DNA of 64,000 nucleotides, from the NCBI RefSeq assembly GCF_047149785.1, contig NZ_BAAGBE010000001.1:682001-746000 (forward strand), in the 5' to 3' direction. This DNA is from Nitrobacter sp047149785 (GTDB lineage: Bacteria > Pseudomonadota > Alphaproteobacteria > Rhizobiales > Xanthobacteraceae). Shown here in pieces: positions 8,401-16,966 of this stretch. The notes beneath the pieces were generated by a model. That model made no database searches. It saw only the letters and a list, made by a program, of their open reading frames with translations, and was not told the DNA's origin. Numbering within the stretch: the stretch's first letter is position 1; every line of letters begins with the position of its first letter. Position numbers and translations under genes: made by a program.

Positions 8401-8581
8401 AGTCATGTTGGAGCGTAGCCGGCCAGCAAGGCCACTATGCAGCCTTGCTGTCTGGTGGAGCGTCGCGGGCTTGTCTCCCGGCAAGCATCGCCCTAAAAGC
8501 GGGCACACGTCTTTCGGCTGAGTGCTCGCGTTACCCCGCAAATGTTGATCCGGCCGATGTGGCCGCAAACGAGGAACGACC

Positions 8582-9601
8582 ATGCGTGTTTATTACGATC
8601 GTGACGCCGACCTGAACCTGATCAAGGGCAAGAAGGTGGTCATCGTCGGTTATGGCAGCCAGGGCCATGCCCATGCGCTGAACCTGAAGGACTCCGGCGT
8701 CAAGGAAGTCGCGATCGCGCTGCGCAAGGGTTCCGCCTCCGCCAAGAAGGCCGAGGGCGCGGGCTTCAAGGTGATGGAAGTCGCCGAGGCCGCGAAGTGG
8801 GGCGATGTCGTGATGATGCTGACGCCCGACGAACTACAGGGCGACATCTACCGCGAGCATCTGCACGACAATATGAAGAAGGGCGCGGCGCTGATCTTCG
8901 CGCACGGGCTCAACGTGCATTTCAATCTGCTCGATCCGCGCGCCGATCTCGACGTGCTGATGATCGCACCGAAGGGCCCCGGCCATACCGTGCGTTCGGA
9001 GTATCAACGCGGCGGCGGCGTGCCCTGCCTGATTGCGGTCGCCAAGGATTCGTCGGGCAACGCCCATGACCTTGGCCTCAGCTACGCTTCCGCGATCGGC
9101 GGCGGCCGCGCCGGCATCATCGAGACCACCTTCAGGGAAGAGTGCGAGACCGATCTGTTTGGCGAGCAGGCGGTGCTCTGCGGTGGCCTCGTCGAGTTGA
9201 TCAAGAACGGTTTCGAGACGCTGGTGGAAGCCGGCTACGCGCCCGAGATGGCCTATTTCGAATGCCTGCACGAGGTGAAGCTGATCGTCGACCTGATCTA
9301 TGAAGGCGGCATCGCCAATATGAACTACTCGATCTCCAACACCGCCGAATACGGCGAGTACGTCACCGGTCCGCGTATCGTGACCGCGGAGACCAAGAAG
9401 GAGATGAAGCGCGTGCTCGACGACATTCAGTCCGGCAAGTTCGCCCGCGACTGGATGCTGGAGAACAAGGTCAACCAGACCTCGTTCAAGGCGACCCGCG
9501 CCAGGCTCGCAGCGCATCCGATCGAGCAGGTCGGCGCGAAGCTCCGCGACATGATGCCGTGGATCAAGAAGGCCGCGTTGGTGGACAAGACGAAGAACTG
9601 A
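8582..9601 (+). CDS. ilvC: Ketol-acid reductoisomerase
   Basis: Second step of Val/Leu/Ile synthesis: Mg- and NADPH-dependent isomerisation and reduction of acetolactate. 339 residues, the short class I form. The Rossmann motif GYGSQGHAHALNLKDSG is at about 23-39; the metal-binding region contains ETDLFGEQAVLCGG and the C-terminal domain has YFECLHEVKLIVDLIYEGG. The ribosome site cgaggaacgacc precedes the ATG. The 181-base gap after ilvN holds a small hairpin (gcaaggc/gccttgc near 8427-8450) but no gene. Confidence 0.96.
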   Translation: MRVYYDRDADLNLIKGKKVVIVGYGSQGHAHALNLKDSGVKEVAIALRKGSASAKKAEGAGFKVMEVAEAAKWGDVVMMLTPDELQGDIYREHLHDNMKKGAALIFAHGLNVHFNLLDPRADLDVLMIAPKGPGHTVRSEYQRGGGVPCLIAVAKDSSGNAHDLGLSYASAIGGGRAGIIETTFREECETDLFGEQAVLCGGLVELIKNGFETLVEAGYAPEMAYFECLHEVKLIVDLIYEGGIANMNYSISNTAEYGEYVTGPRIVTAETKKEMKRVLDDIQSGKFARDWMLENKVNQTSFKATRARLAAHPIEQVGAKLRDMMPWIKKAALVDKTKN

Positions 9602-9611
9602 TCGACACGCC

Positions 9612-11342
9612 GTGATAATCGTCGGCATATTTGCGGGGCATGACGCCGGCGCGGCGCTGTTCGACGATTACAGAATGGTGGCCGCCGTCGCACTTGAGCG
9701 CATGACGCGTATCAAGGGCGACGGCGATCGTTTTCCGGACGAGGCTATCGACGAATGCCTTGCCGTCGCATCGCTCGATCGCTCCGATGTCGACGTTCTC
9801 GTCTTGCCGTATGGCAGCAGCCTTCCTGCCCATTGTTTCAGGGATTTTGCATGGTGGGACATTGGCCGCAAAACGCGAGCTACCGAACGCATCCCGCTGC
9901 GGCAAATGCAATTCCAGCGGCTGTCGTCGATCGATGGAGTTTTCAACGCCAGGAATTTCGCGGTTGCGAACAGCTTTCGACCCGACGTCACGATAGCGTT
10001 TTACACGCACCATTTCGCACACGCCCTCGGTTCGCTCTTCCACACGGATTGGGAAGACGCGGCGCTTTACACCGCCGATGGCGGCGGAGATAGGCTGTTC
10101 TACAGCGCGCGCGAACTGCGCGGACGCAATCTGAACGCGCTGTTCGGCGATTTCCCTGAATCGCTCAGGTTGAGACGGCCGCAGCACGCCAACGCTTCTG
10201 TGGCGCTTCTCTATGCCACTGTAACGTCGGCGCTCGGCTTCGTGTCGTTGCGGCACGAAGGCAAAGTGCTGGGCCTTGCCGCGTATGGCAAGCCGCGCTT
10301 CGCTGGCTGGTTCCAGTCATGTTTTGCTGTCGACGATCAGGGGCGGATCAGCGGCCGCCGACCAAGGAAAGTCATCCGGCGCAAGCTCGAAGAGCTTGCC
10401 GCGCGCGAGCCGCGCGAGGATGTCGCCGCTTCGGTGCAACATGCGGTCGAGGACGTAAGTCTCAAGGCCGTTCGCAACGTCCTTCGACGCACGATGTCCC
10501 GGCGTGTCGGCGTCGCCGGAGGGTTGTTCGCCAATGTGCGGCTCAATCAGCGCCTTGCTGAGGAATGCGAACTGGATGAGCTCTTTGTGTATCCCGCCAT
10601 GTCGGATCAGGGCATGGCTGCCGGTGGAGTTCTGCAATATCTGCTGGAGCGCGATGGCCTTAGGACCTGGCTCGATCGCCGGTCGCGGCTGAAGGACGTC
10701 TACCTCGGTCGCGATTACAGCGCGCGCGCCAATGAGGCGTTTCGCGCGGCGGGCGCAGTTGGGCTGTCTGACGGCAATGCCGCGCGCGCTGCAGCGTACC
10801 TGATACAACGGGGCGCTGCCGTCGGTACGTATATCGGCCGGATGGAATATGGTCCGCGTGCGCTTGGCGCACGTTCGATTCTGGCGCGAGCGACCGAGCG
10901 GGCGATCAACGATAGTCTCAACAAGCGACTGTCGCGAACTGAATTTATGCCGTTCGCACCGGTGGTGCGGAAGGAACGCGTGCACGAGATCTTCGATCTT
11001 GCGCCGGCGCTCGCATACAGCGCCAACTTCATGACCACGACCTGCAACGTGAAGAAAGGGTGGCGTGATCTGATTCCGGCCGTCGTTCACGTCGACGGAA
11101 CGGCCAGACCTCAATTGATCGGCCGCGATCAGAATAGCGTCTATTATGACATTCTTGTTGAATATGAGAAGCTTTCGGGCTTGCCGGTCCTGATCAATAC
11201 GTCATTCAATGCTCATGAAGAGCCGATCATCAACACGCCGGATGAGTGTGCCGCGGCACTCGTTGCCGATCGGGTTGATGCCGTCGTCACCCCGACGGAA
11301 GTCTGGGCCATGCCGAAACGTGCAGAGATATACCGCCGCTGA
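9612..11342 (+). CDS. Carbamoyltransferase (NodU/CmcH family)
   Basis: 576 residues. The N-terminal ASKHA-fold domain begins IVGIFAGHDAGAALF and holds the metal/catalytic His cluster H133-H134-F-A-H137 and the nucleotide motif TADGGGDR. The C-terminal YrdC-like part has the family signature GRMEYGPRALGARSIL and LINTSFNAHEEPI. Family members use carbamoyl phosphate and ATP to carbamoylate hydroxyls of natural products, Nod factors or sugars; the acceptor here is unknown. It starts with GTG only 10 bases after the ilvC stop, so it is probably read from the same transcript, although no metabolic link to ilvC is evident. Its codon use looks slightly less GC-biased than ilvC, hinting at later insertion. 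Confidence 0.85.
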   Translation: MIIVGIFAGHDAGAALFDDYRMVAAVALERMTRIKGDGDRFPDEAIDECLAVASLDRSDVDVLVLPYGSSLPAHCFRDFAWWDIGRKTRATERIPLRQMQFQRLSSIDGVFNARNFAVANSFRPDVTIAFYTHHFAHALGSLFHTDWEDAALYTADGGGDRLFYSARELRGRNLNALFGDFPESLRLRRPQHANASVALLYATVTSALGFVSLRHEGKVLGLAAYGKPRFAGWFQSCFAVDDQGRISGRRPRKVIRRKLEELAAREPREDVAASVQHAVEDVSLKAVRNVLRRTMSRRVGVAGGLFANVRLNQRLAEECELDELFVYPAMSDQGMAAGGVLQYLLERDGLRTWLDRRSRLKDVYLGRDYSARANEAFRAAGAVGLSDGNAARAAAYLIQRGAAVGTYIGRMEYGPRALGARSILARATERAINDSLNKRLSRTEFMPFAPVVRKERVHEIFDLAPALAYSANFMTTTCNVKKGWRDLIPAVVHVDGTARPQLIGRDQNSVYYDILVEYEKLSGLPVLINTSFNAHEEPIINTPDECAAALVADRVDAVVTPTEVWAMPKRAEIYRR

Positions 11343-11456
11343 TCTGCTGCGGACCGGTTTCGGCTCGCTATTCCGGCGAATACGCGGACCTTTTTGATGA
11401 TTCTGGATTGCTTCGTCGCTGGTGCTGATCGCGATGACGCCGACAGGTACCACGAT

Positions 11457-13022
11457 TTAACGCGCCGCACGCCCTGCGCTGATCCTCTCCCACAGCCAGT
11501 TCGCAATCTCCGCCGCTGACTGGCCGTTTCCGCTGGCGCGCAGGTTGGCCTCGCGCATGAGGTCGATGTCGATGTTTCCAAGCAGAGGTCGAAGCGCATC
11601 GCGCAGCTTTGCGTCATGAGCCCGACGCGGCGCGAGCAGCACGATCGCGTCGTAGGGCGGAATGGCGTGGCGGGAATCGTCGAGCACGGTCAGGCCGTAT
11701 CTGGCGATCAGGCCGTCGCTGGTGTAACCCGCGATCACGTCGACCTCGCCGGAGGCGACCGCGGCATACATGAAGTTCGACTGCATCTGCCGCTGCTCGC
11801 GGAACGACAATCCATAAACCTTCTTCAGGGTTGCCCACTCGGGACGAGCAAAGAATTCGTAGTCGCCGGCAATCGACATCGTGCCCGCGTGGGCGGCAAG
11901 ATCGGCGATCGAATGGATGTTCAGTGCGTCGGCACGCGCTTTGGGCATCACCAGCGCGTAGGCGTTCTCGAAGCCGAGTTCGCCGAGCAGGGTGACGTTG
12001 TGCCGCGCCAGCATCGTCTTGATGTCGGCGAGCAATTTTTCGCGCGGTGCAAGACCCGTGTTGTGAAACTGGTTGGCCCACAGCGTGCCTGAATAATCGA
12101 CATAGACATCGATGTCGCCGTTGACCAGCGCCTCGAAGATCACGTTGGAGCCGAGACCCTCGCGCGTGGTGGCCGGGAGACCGGCCGCCCGCAGACGTTG
12201 CGCGATCAGCGCCGCCAGCACGTATTGTTCGGTGAAGGTCTTGGCGCCAACGATATAGCTGGGTCTCGCGCGCGTGAACGAGGGTGCCAACGCGGCAGCC
12301 ATCAGCGCCGAGATGATGACAAGCCCTACCGTGACCCGGATACGGCTTCGAACCCGCAGGCCGGATTCGATCAGCGCCAGCAACTGATCCACGACCACCG
12401 CCAGCACCGCCGCGACAATGCAGCCGAACAGCACGAACACCCAGTTCTGGGTTTGCAGCCCGGCGAAGATGTAATTGCCCAGGCTGGTCTGGCCGATCGG
12501 CGTGGACAGCGTCGCGGTGCCGATCACCCACACCGCGGCGGTGCGGATGCCGGCCATGATGACCGGCAGCGCCAGCGGCAGTTCGACCATCGTGAGCGAT
12601 TGCCGCGGCGTCATGCCGACGCCACGCGCGGCTTCGGTCAATGCCGGGTCGATGCCTTGCAAGCTGGTGATGGTGTTGCGCATCACCGGCAGCATCGAGT
12701 ACAGCGCGAGCGCCAGCACCGCGGGCAAAAATCCGAATGCGGAAAAACCGAAACCGAACCATCTCAGCGTCAAGGCTGCGAGCGCCAGCATCAGCGGATA
12801 GAACAGCGCCAGCAACGCCAGCCCTGGCACCGTCTGCACAATGCTGGCGAGACCCAGCAGGATGCCGCGCAGAGCGGGGCGGTTGCGTGCGATCAGCGCG
12901 AGAGGAAAGCTGGCTGCAAGTCCAAGCGCCAGCGCCGTCACGCTGACGCGGACATGATTGCCGAGATAATCGGGCAGGTGGTTGAGCGCTTCGCTCCATT
13001 GTGGATCGGAGAACAGGCTCAT
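11457..13022 (-). CDS. Betaine/choline-type ABC importer, permease fused to binding protein
   Basis: 521 residues with two domains. Residues about 1-225 are a BPD-type permease with six or so membrane segments (VSVTALALGLAASFPLALIA; motif EAARGVGMTPRQ). Residues about 250-515 are an OpuAC-type substrate-binding domain (IVGAKTFTEQYVLAALIAQR, DVYVDYSGTLW, GYTSDGLIARYGL). Fused permease-binding proteins occur in OpuA-like osmolyte importers and in EgtU-like ergothioneine importers, so the substrate is open. The start overlaps the ATPase stop by 4 bases (ATGA), so the ATPase gene is first in a two-gene operon. Confidence 0.88.
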   Translation of the reverse strand: MSLFSDPQWSEALNHLPDYLGNHVRVSVTALALGLAASFPLALIARNRPALRGILLGLASIVQTVPGLALLALFYPLMLALAALTLRWFGFGFSAFGFLPAVLALALYSMLPVMRNTITSLQGIDPALTEAARGVGMTPRQSLTMVELPLALPVIMAGIRTAAVWVIGTATLSTPIGQTSLGNYIFAGLQTQNWVFVLFGCIVAAVLAVVVDQLLALIESGLRVRSRIRVTVGLVIISALMAAALAPSFTRARPSYIVGAKTFTEQYVLAALIAQRLRAAGLPATTREGLGSNVIFEALVNGDIDVYVDYSGTLWANQFHNTGLAPREKLLADIKTMLARHNVTLLGELGFENAYALVMPKARADALNIHSIADLAAHAGTMSIAGDYEFFARPEWATLKKVYGLSFREQRQMQSNFMYAAVASGEVDVIAGYTSDGLIARYGLTVLDDSRHAIPPYDAIVLLAPRRAHDAKLRDALRPLLGNIDIDLMREANLRASGNGQSAAEIANWLWERISAGRAAR

Positions 13023-13810
13023 GAGGAGCCGTTTTGCGATAAAGCCGCATGAAGCCGCTCGGCCTGGCGGCGCGGCGTGCCGAGCAGCTCGCCGACATAC
13101 GGATCGTCGCTCCGAGATAATTCCGCAGCCGTTCCGAACGCGACGAGGCGGCCTTCGCGCATGACGACAACGCGATCCGCAAGCAGCAGCGCCTCCGTCA
13201 TGTCATGGGTGATCATCACGGTGGTGAGGCCGAGTCTTGCGTGAAGCGCGCGGTAGTCGTTTCCGAGCGCGTCGCGCGTCACCGGATCGAGCGCGCCGAA
13301 GGGCTCGTCCATCAGCACGATGCGCGGCTTCGCGGCGAGCGCCCGCGCCACGCCGATACGCTGGCGCTGGCCGCCGGAGAGTTCGTGCGGGAAGCGATCG
13401 CGGTGCCGCGCGTGGTCGAGCTGCACCAGATCGAGCAACTCGTCGACCCGCGCGGCGATCTCCGATTGCGGTGTGCCCAGCAGGCGCGGCGTGATGCCGA
13501 TGTTGGCGGCGATGCTCATATGCGGGAACAGTCCTCCGCTCTGGAACACATAGCCGATCCGGCGCCGCAGCAGAATCGGATCGACACCGGCAATGTCCTC
13601 TCCCGCAATGGTGATGATGCCGGCGTCGGCATCGATCAGCCGGTTGGCGAGTCTCAACAGCGTGGTTTTGCCGGAGCCGGAGCCGCCGACGACTGCGAGA
13701 AACTCCCCCTCGGCGATATCGCATGAGAAGTCCTCGACCGCCTTGACGCGGCCGCCATCGAAGCTTTTGGCGACGTGGGAGAATGCGATCAGTGGCGGGG
13801 TATCGCTCAT
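13019..13810 (-). CDS. Betaine/choline-type ABC importer, ATP-binding subunit
   Basis: 263 residues from MSDTPPLIAFSHVAKSFDGG. Walker A GGSGSGKTT, signature LSGGQRQRIGVARAL and Walker B RIVLMDEPFGALD are all intact, as is the switch His (MITHDMTEAL). It resembles OpuCA/ProV-type ATPases without the C-terminal CBS domains. The frame is open for 34 more codons upstream; the shorter start is chosen because it matches family N-termini. It drives the fused permease/binding protein encoded next. Confidence 0.9.
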   Translation of the reverse strand: MSDTPPLIAFSHVAKSFDGGRVKAVEDFSCDIAEGEFLAVVGGSGSGKTTLLRLANRLIDADAGIITIAGEDIAGVDPILLRRRIGYVFQSGGLFPHMSIAANIGITPRLLGTPQSEIAARVDELLDLVQLDHARHRDRFPHELSGGQRQRIGVARALAAKPRIVLMDEPFGALDPVTRDALGNDYRALHARLGLTTVMITHDMTEALLLADRVVVMREGRLVAFGTAAELSRSDDPYVGELLGTPRRQAERLHAALSQNGSS

Positions 13811-13987
13811 GCCTTGCCGGTTAACACATGCCCGCGTGCACACCAAGCTGTGGTCCGGCATTTCCGCGACAGTCGTGCTCTGTTCCTGACGATTACGTGC
13901 GCGGCCTTGCACCCGTTCCGACAGGGGGATTAGAACGGGAGCGTGACGATCTTTGCCGATGCATCATGTGGGAAAGCACGCGGAGCG

Positions 13988-14692
13988 ATGACGATTGCAA
14001 TCCATCGCGTCACCCGGCTTGAACTCACGGTTCGGCCCTGGCGTTGGGCGTTTGCCGAGAAACGGCGTGGCGAGATCGACGCGTATTTCGCCGCGCTGCG
14101 CGCCAGGACCCCGGCGCTGTGGAACGGGCGGGTTCTGCTCGGCCGCAATCCGGCGTTCGAACGCAACTGCTTTCGGGCCGAATATTTCGAGACCGACTTC
14201 GCGAACTTTCTCGCCTGGCGAGACTGGGGCTTTCCCGACGAGGAGGTATTCAATGGCTTCGGCATGGGTGCACTGCGTTGCAGTGACGGTCTGTTCGTGC
14301 TGGGCGAAATGGCCGCAAGCACCGCGAATGCCGGGCGCATCTATTTTCCGTCCGGCACGCCGGATCTTGCTGATGTTAGAGAGGGCGCGCTGGACATAGC
14401 GGGGAGCATCTTGCGCGAGGTCGAGGAAGAAACCGGTCTCGATCCTTCCACCTATCGTTCGGACCCGGGCTGGTATTGCGTCGTCGCCGGGCCGTCGATC
14501 GCGGTCATCCAGCTTCTAGACGTTTGCGTGCCGGGCGAGGCGCTGCGTGCGCGGATAACACACACGCTTGCGGGACAGGCCGCGCCGGAACTTAGCGCGA
14601 TCCATCTGGTGCGTGGCCGCGCGGATTTCTCGCCGGCGATGCCGGCCTTTGTGACGGCGTTCATCGATCACATGGCGGCGATGGCGGTTTGA
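13988..14692 (+). CDS. Nudix-like hydrolase
   Basis: 234 residues. The core of a Nudix box is present, REVEEETGL at about 152-160, preceded by a segment (GTPDLADVREGALD) in which the upstream Glu of the consensus G-x5-E-x7-RE is not in place. The N-terminal half (VRPWRWAFAEKRRGEIDAYF, RNPAFERNCFRAEYFETDF) is seen in alphaproteobacterial Nudix-like proteins of unknown substrate. ATG 13988 sits behind cgcggagcg; a GTG at 13943 would add 15 residues. Activity is likely on a nucleoside diphosphate derivative but cannot be specified. Confidence 0.7.
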   Translation: MTIAIHRVTRLELTVRPWRWAFAEKRRGEIDAYFAALRARTPALWNGRVLLGRNPAFERNCFRAEYFETDFANFLAWRDWGFPDEEVFNGFGMGALRCSDGLFVLGEMAASTANAGRIYFPSGTPDLADVREGALDIAGSILREVEEETGLDPSTYRSDPGWYCVVAGPSIAVIQLLDVCVPGEALRARITHTLAGQAAPELSAIHLVRGRADFSPAMPAFVTAFIDHMAAMAV

Positions 14693-14987
14693 CGTCGGCC
14701 GCCTGGCGGTATTGTCTCGAAGCCGCCGGAAACCGGAGTTCGTCCCGAGCAGGTCTGGCAGCCTTGCTGACCATTCTTTGGCGTTGCGATAGCACGCCAT
14801 TTTCGTCTAAAACCTGTGACGGAAGGGCTCGGCAACGAACCGTCAACGGTTTTATCCGAGAATTGCCTGCTTGCGCGTATTGCGAAAAAGTGAACACCGG
14901 TCTTGCGATCGGAGAGACGCGCAAAATTATTGATTGAGGGCATTTTCTCACGGCTGATCGGCCGGAAAATGCTCAAAGGGTCCGGTA

Positions 14988-15116
14988 ATGCTGGTTCGCG
15001 GCGAAAAGACTGGAGTTCACGGGAAGGCGGCGGCAGCTGCCGGTTCCGAAGCGATTCCGGCTGCGTTCTTGCCCACCCTGCTGATCGGCGGGCTTCTGCT
15101 TCTTATCGGCCCCTGA
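14988..15116 (+). CDS. Candidate leucine leader peptide before leuA
   Basis: A 42-codon ORF with a good ribosome site (aaaggg at 14975-14980, seven bases before ATG). Its second half reads FLPTLLIGGLLLLIGP, with seven Leu and two Ile in sixteen residues, and it lies 97 bases before leuA. Leader peptides rich in the regulated amino acid control leu operons in enterobacteria by attenuation. The stop codon is inside a strong hairpin. Alternatively the hydrophobic run could be a membrane segment of a real small protein, so the regulatory reading is an inference from position and composition. Confidence 0.6.
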   Translation: MLVRGEKTGVHGKAAAAAGSEAIPAAFLPTLLIGGLLLLIGP

Positions 15117-15153
15117 GCGCCGGCTGGGCAGTTGCTGCCTGGGCACTCAGGGG
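15110..15153 (+). promoter_or_regulatory. Leader hairpin between leucine leader ORF and leuA
   Basis: CCCCTGAG (15110-15117) pairs perfectly with CTCAGGGG (15146-15153). Within it, GGCAG (15127-15131) pairs with CTGCC (15135-15139) across a TTG loop. The leader ORF stop TGA lies in the left arm, so a ribosome finishing the leader would block the stem. No T-run follows, so it is not a plain intrinsic terminator. Confidence 0.55.
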
Positions 15154-15212
15154 AGCGTAGAGCACCAGACCCTTCGAGCGCCCACAGCGCGCATTGACCA
15201 GAGGAATTTCCC

Positions 15213-16415
15213 ATGAATACCGCGAACAAGTCCGATAAGGACCGCGTCGTTATTTTCGACACCACCTTGCGCGACGGCGAGCAATGCCCCGGCGCCACCA
15301 TGACGTTCGAGGAGAAGCTCGAGGTCGCCGAGATGCTCGATGAGATGGGCGTCGATATCATCGAGGCCGGCTTTCCGATCGCTTCGGTCGGCGACTTCGA
15401 GGCGGTCGCGGAGATCGCGAAGAATGCCAGGAACGCGGTGATCGCGGGTCTGGCCCGCGCCATCCCCGGCGACATCGCCCGTGCCGGGGAGGCGGTGCGC
15501 CACGCGCGGCGCGGCCGCATCCATACCTTCGTTTCCACCTCACCGATCCATCTGGCGCACCAGATGCGCAAGAGCGAGGCCGATGTGCTGGAGATCATCA
15601 CCGCAACGGTGACGCAGGCCCGCCACCTGGTCGAGGATGTCGAATGGTCGGCGATGGACGCGACCCGCACCCCGATCGACTATCTCTGCAAATGCGTCGA
15701 GACCGCGATCGCGGCCGGCGCCACCACCATCAACCTGCCGGACACCGTCGGCTATGCGGTGCCGGACGAGTACCGGCGGATGTTCAAGACCATTCGCGAG
15801 CGGGTGCCGAACGCCGACAAGGCGACTTTCTCGGTGCACTGCCATGACGATCTGGGTCTCGCCGTCGCCAACTCGCTGGCCGGCGTCGAGGGCGGGGCGC
15901 GGCAGGTGGAATCCACCATCAACGGCATCGGCGAGCGGGCGGGCAACGCCGCGCTGGAAGAAGTCGTGATGGCGATCAAGACGCGCGGCGACGTCATGCC
16001 GTACTGGTGCAACGTCGAGAGCACGATGCTGACCCGCGCCTCCAAGCTGGTGTCGGCGGCGACCTCGTTCCCGGTGCAGTACAACAAGGCGATCGTCGGC
16101 CGGAACGCGTTCGCGCACGAGAGCGGCATTCATCAGGACGGCATGCTGAAGAATGCGCAGACCTACGAGATCATGACGCCGGAGAGCGTCGGCGTGAAGC
16201 AGACCTCGCTGGTGATGGGCAAGCATTCCGGCCGCCATGCCTTCCAGCACAAGCTGGAGGAACTGGGCTACAAGCTGGCCGAGAACCAGTTGCAGGATGC
16301 GTTCGTGCGCTTCAAGGCGCTGGCCGACCGCAAGAAGGATATCTACGACGAGGACATCGTCGCGCTGGTCGACGAGGAAATGGCGGTGTCGCACGATCGC
16401 ATCAAGCTTCGCTGA
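15213..16415 (+). CDS. leuA: 2-isopropylmalate synthase, catalytic part (frame ends early)
   Basis: First committed step of leucine synthesis: acetyl-CoA plus 2-ketoisovalerate to 2-isopropylmalate. The 400-residue frame contains the whole TIM-barrel catalytic domain (FDTTLRDGEQCPGATM, metal motif HCHDDLGLAVANSLAG, NGIGERAGNAALEEVVMA) and the linker subdomains. Good ribosome site agaggaa. It stops at TGA 16413-16415 just where the regulatory domain should begin (expected IKL-SLTVIAG). The rest of LeuA is intact in the -1 frame from 16409, so the normal protein would be about 518 residues. The cause may be a one-base deletion, a sequencing error or recoding. Confidence 0.9.
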   Translation: MNTANKSDKDRVVIFDTTLRDGEQCPGATMTFEEKLEVAEMLDEMGVDIIEAGFPIASVGDFEAVAEIAKNARNAVIAGLARAIPGDIARAGEAVRHARRGRIHTFVSTSPIHLAHQMRKSEADVLEIITATVTQARHLVEDVEWSAMDATRTPIDYLCKCVETAIAAGATTINLPDTVGYAVPDEYRRMFKTIRERVPNADKATFSVHCHDDLGLAVANSLAGVEGGARQVESTINGIGERAGNAALEEVVMAIKTRGDVMPYWCNVESTMLTRASKLVSAATSFPVQYNKAIVGRNAFAHESGIHQDGMLKNAQTYEIMTPESVGVKQTSLVMGKHSGRHAFQHKLEELGYKLAENQLQDAFVRFKALADRKKDIYDEDIVALVDEEMAVSHDRIKLR

Positions 16416-16768
16416 CGGTGATCGCCGGCACCCATGGTCCGCAGCGCGCGACCATGAAACTCACGGTCGACGGCCAGACCCGGATCGAGGAAGCCGAGGG
16501 CAACGGCCCGGTGGACGCTGTATTCAACTGCATCAAGAGGCTGGTGCCGCATGAGGCCAAGCTGGAACTCTATCAGGTTCATGCGGTGACCCACGGCACC
16601 GACGCGCAGGCGGAAGTATCGGTGCGTCTCAGCCAGGACGGCCGCGCGATGACCTCGCGCGCCGCCGATCCGGATACGCTGGTGGCGTCCGCGAAAGCCT
16701 ATCTCGGCGCGCTCAACAAGATCGTGATGAAGCATCGGCGCGATGTGCCCGCCGCTGCCGCGAGCTGA
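16409..16768 (+). pseudogene. leuA: LeuA C-terminal regulatory domain, out of frame
   Basis: This frame encodes SLTVIAGTHGPQRATMKL and onward to KAYLGALNKIVMKHRRD, 119 residues of the LeuA dimerisation/allosteric domain that binds leucine. It follows the catalytic frame directly if T16409 is read twice, or if one T is missing from an original ctttcg. It has no ribosome site of its own at the junction; an internal ATG at 16454 is possible but would drop the domain's first strand. Codon use and residue conservation look normal, so the break is recent or artefactual. Confidence 0.8.
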
Positions 16769-16799
16769 TCTCCTCGCTGCAAACGACAGAACAAGCCGG

Positions 16800-16827
16800 A
16801 CGGCGCCGCGAGGCGCCGTTTGTATTT
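16800..16827 (+). terminator. Intrinsic terminator after leuA
   Basis: CGGCGCC (16801-16807), loop GCGA, GGCGCCG (16812-16818), then tttgtattt. Perfect seven-base stem with a T-rich tail, 32 bases after the stop of the regulatory-domain frame. Its position supports the view that the transcript still covers the out-of-frame part of leuA. Confidence 0.75.
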
Positions 16828-16966
16828 ACGCTGTTTCCGTGCGCGACATATGAACGCTTTCCATCAGATTACATCTTCGTAAGAGAGGCCACTGTTGCGA
16901 AGATGTAATTTGCCTGAGGTGCGATGCACATCCATCTTCATTGAGCCTTGCAAAGGAGGGTTTCAA

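Larger units (their letters stand above)
14693..15212 (+). other. Leader region of leuA without a conventional gene
   Basis: About 520 bases between the Nudix gene and leuA. Bases 14693-14987 hold no convincing gene; the open frames there lack family features. From 14988 the region holds a Leu-rich leader ORF and a hairpin, listed separately. I find no strong sigma-70 promoter; TTGCGA at 14903 with ATTATT 17 bases later is weak. Confidence 0.5.

Noticed and set aside
8401..8581. Possible third leader peptide before ilvC
   Set aside because: The short ORF from the ATG near 8404 has no Val/Leu/Ile run and no terminator follows it.
12198..13052. 284-codon plus-strand frame opposite the fused ABC transporter
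   Set aside because: Gln/Arg-rich antisense shadow without family features.
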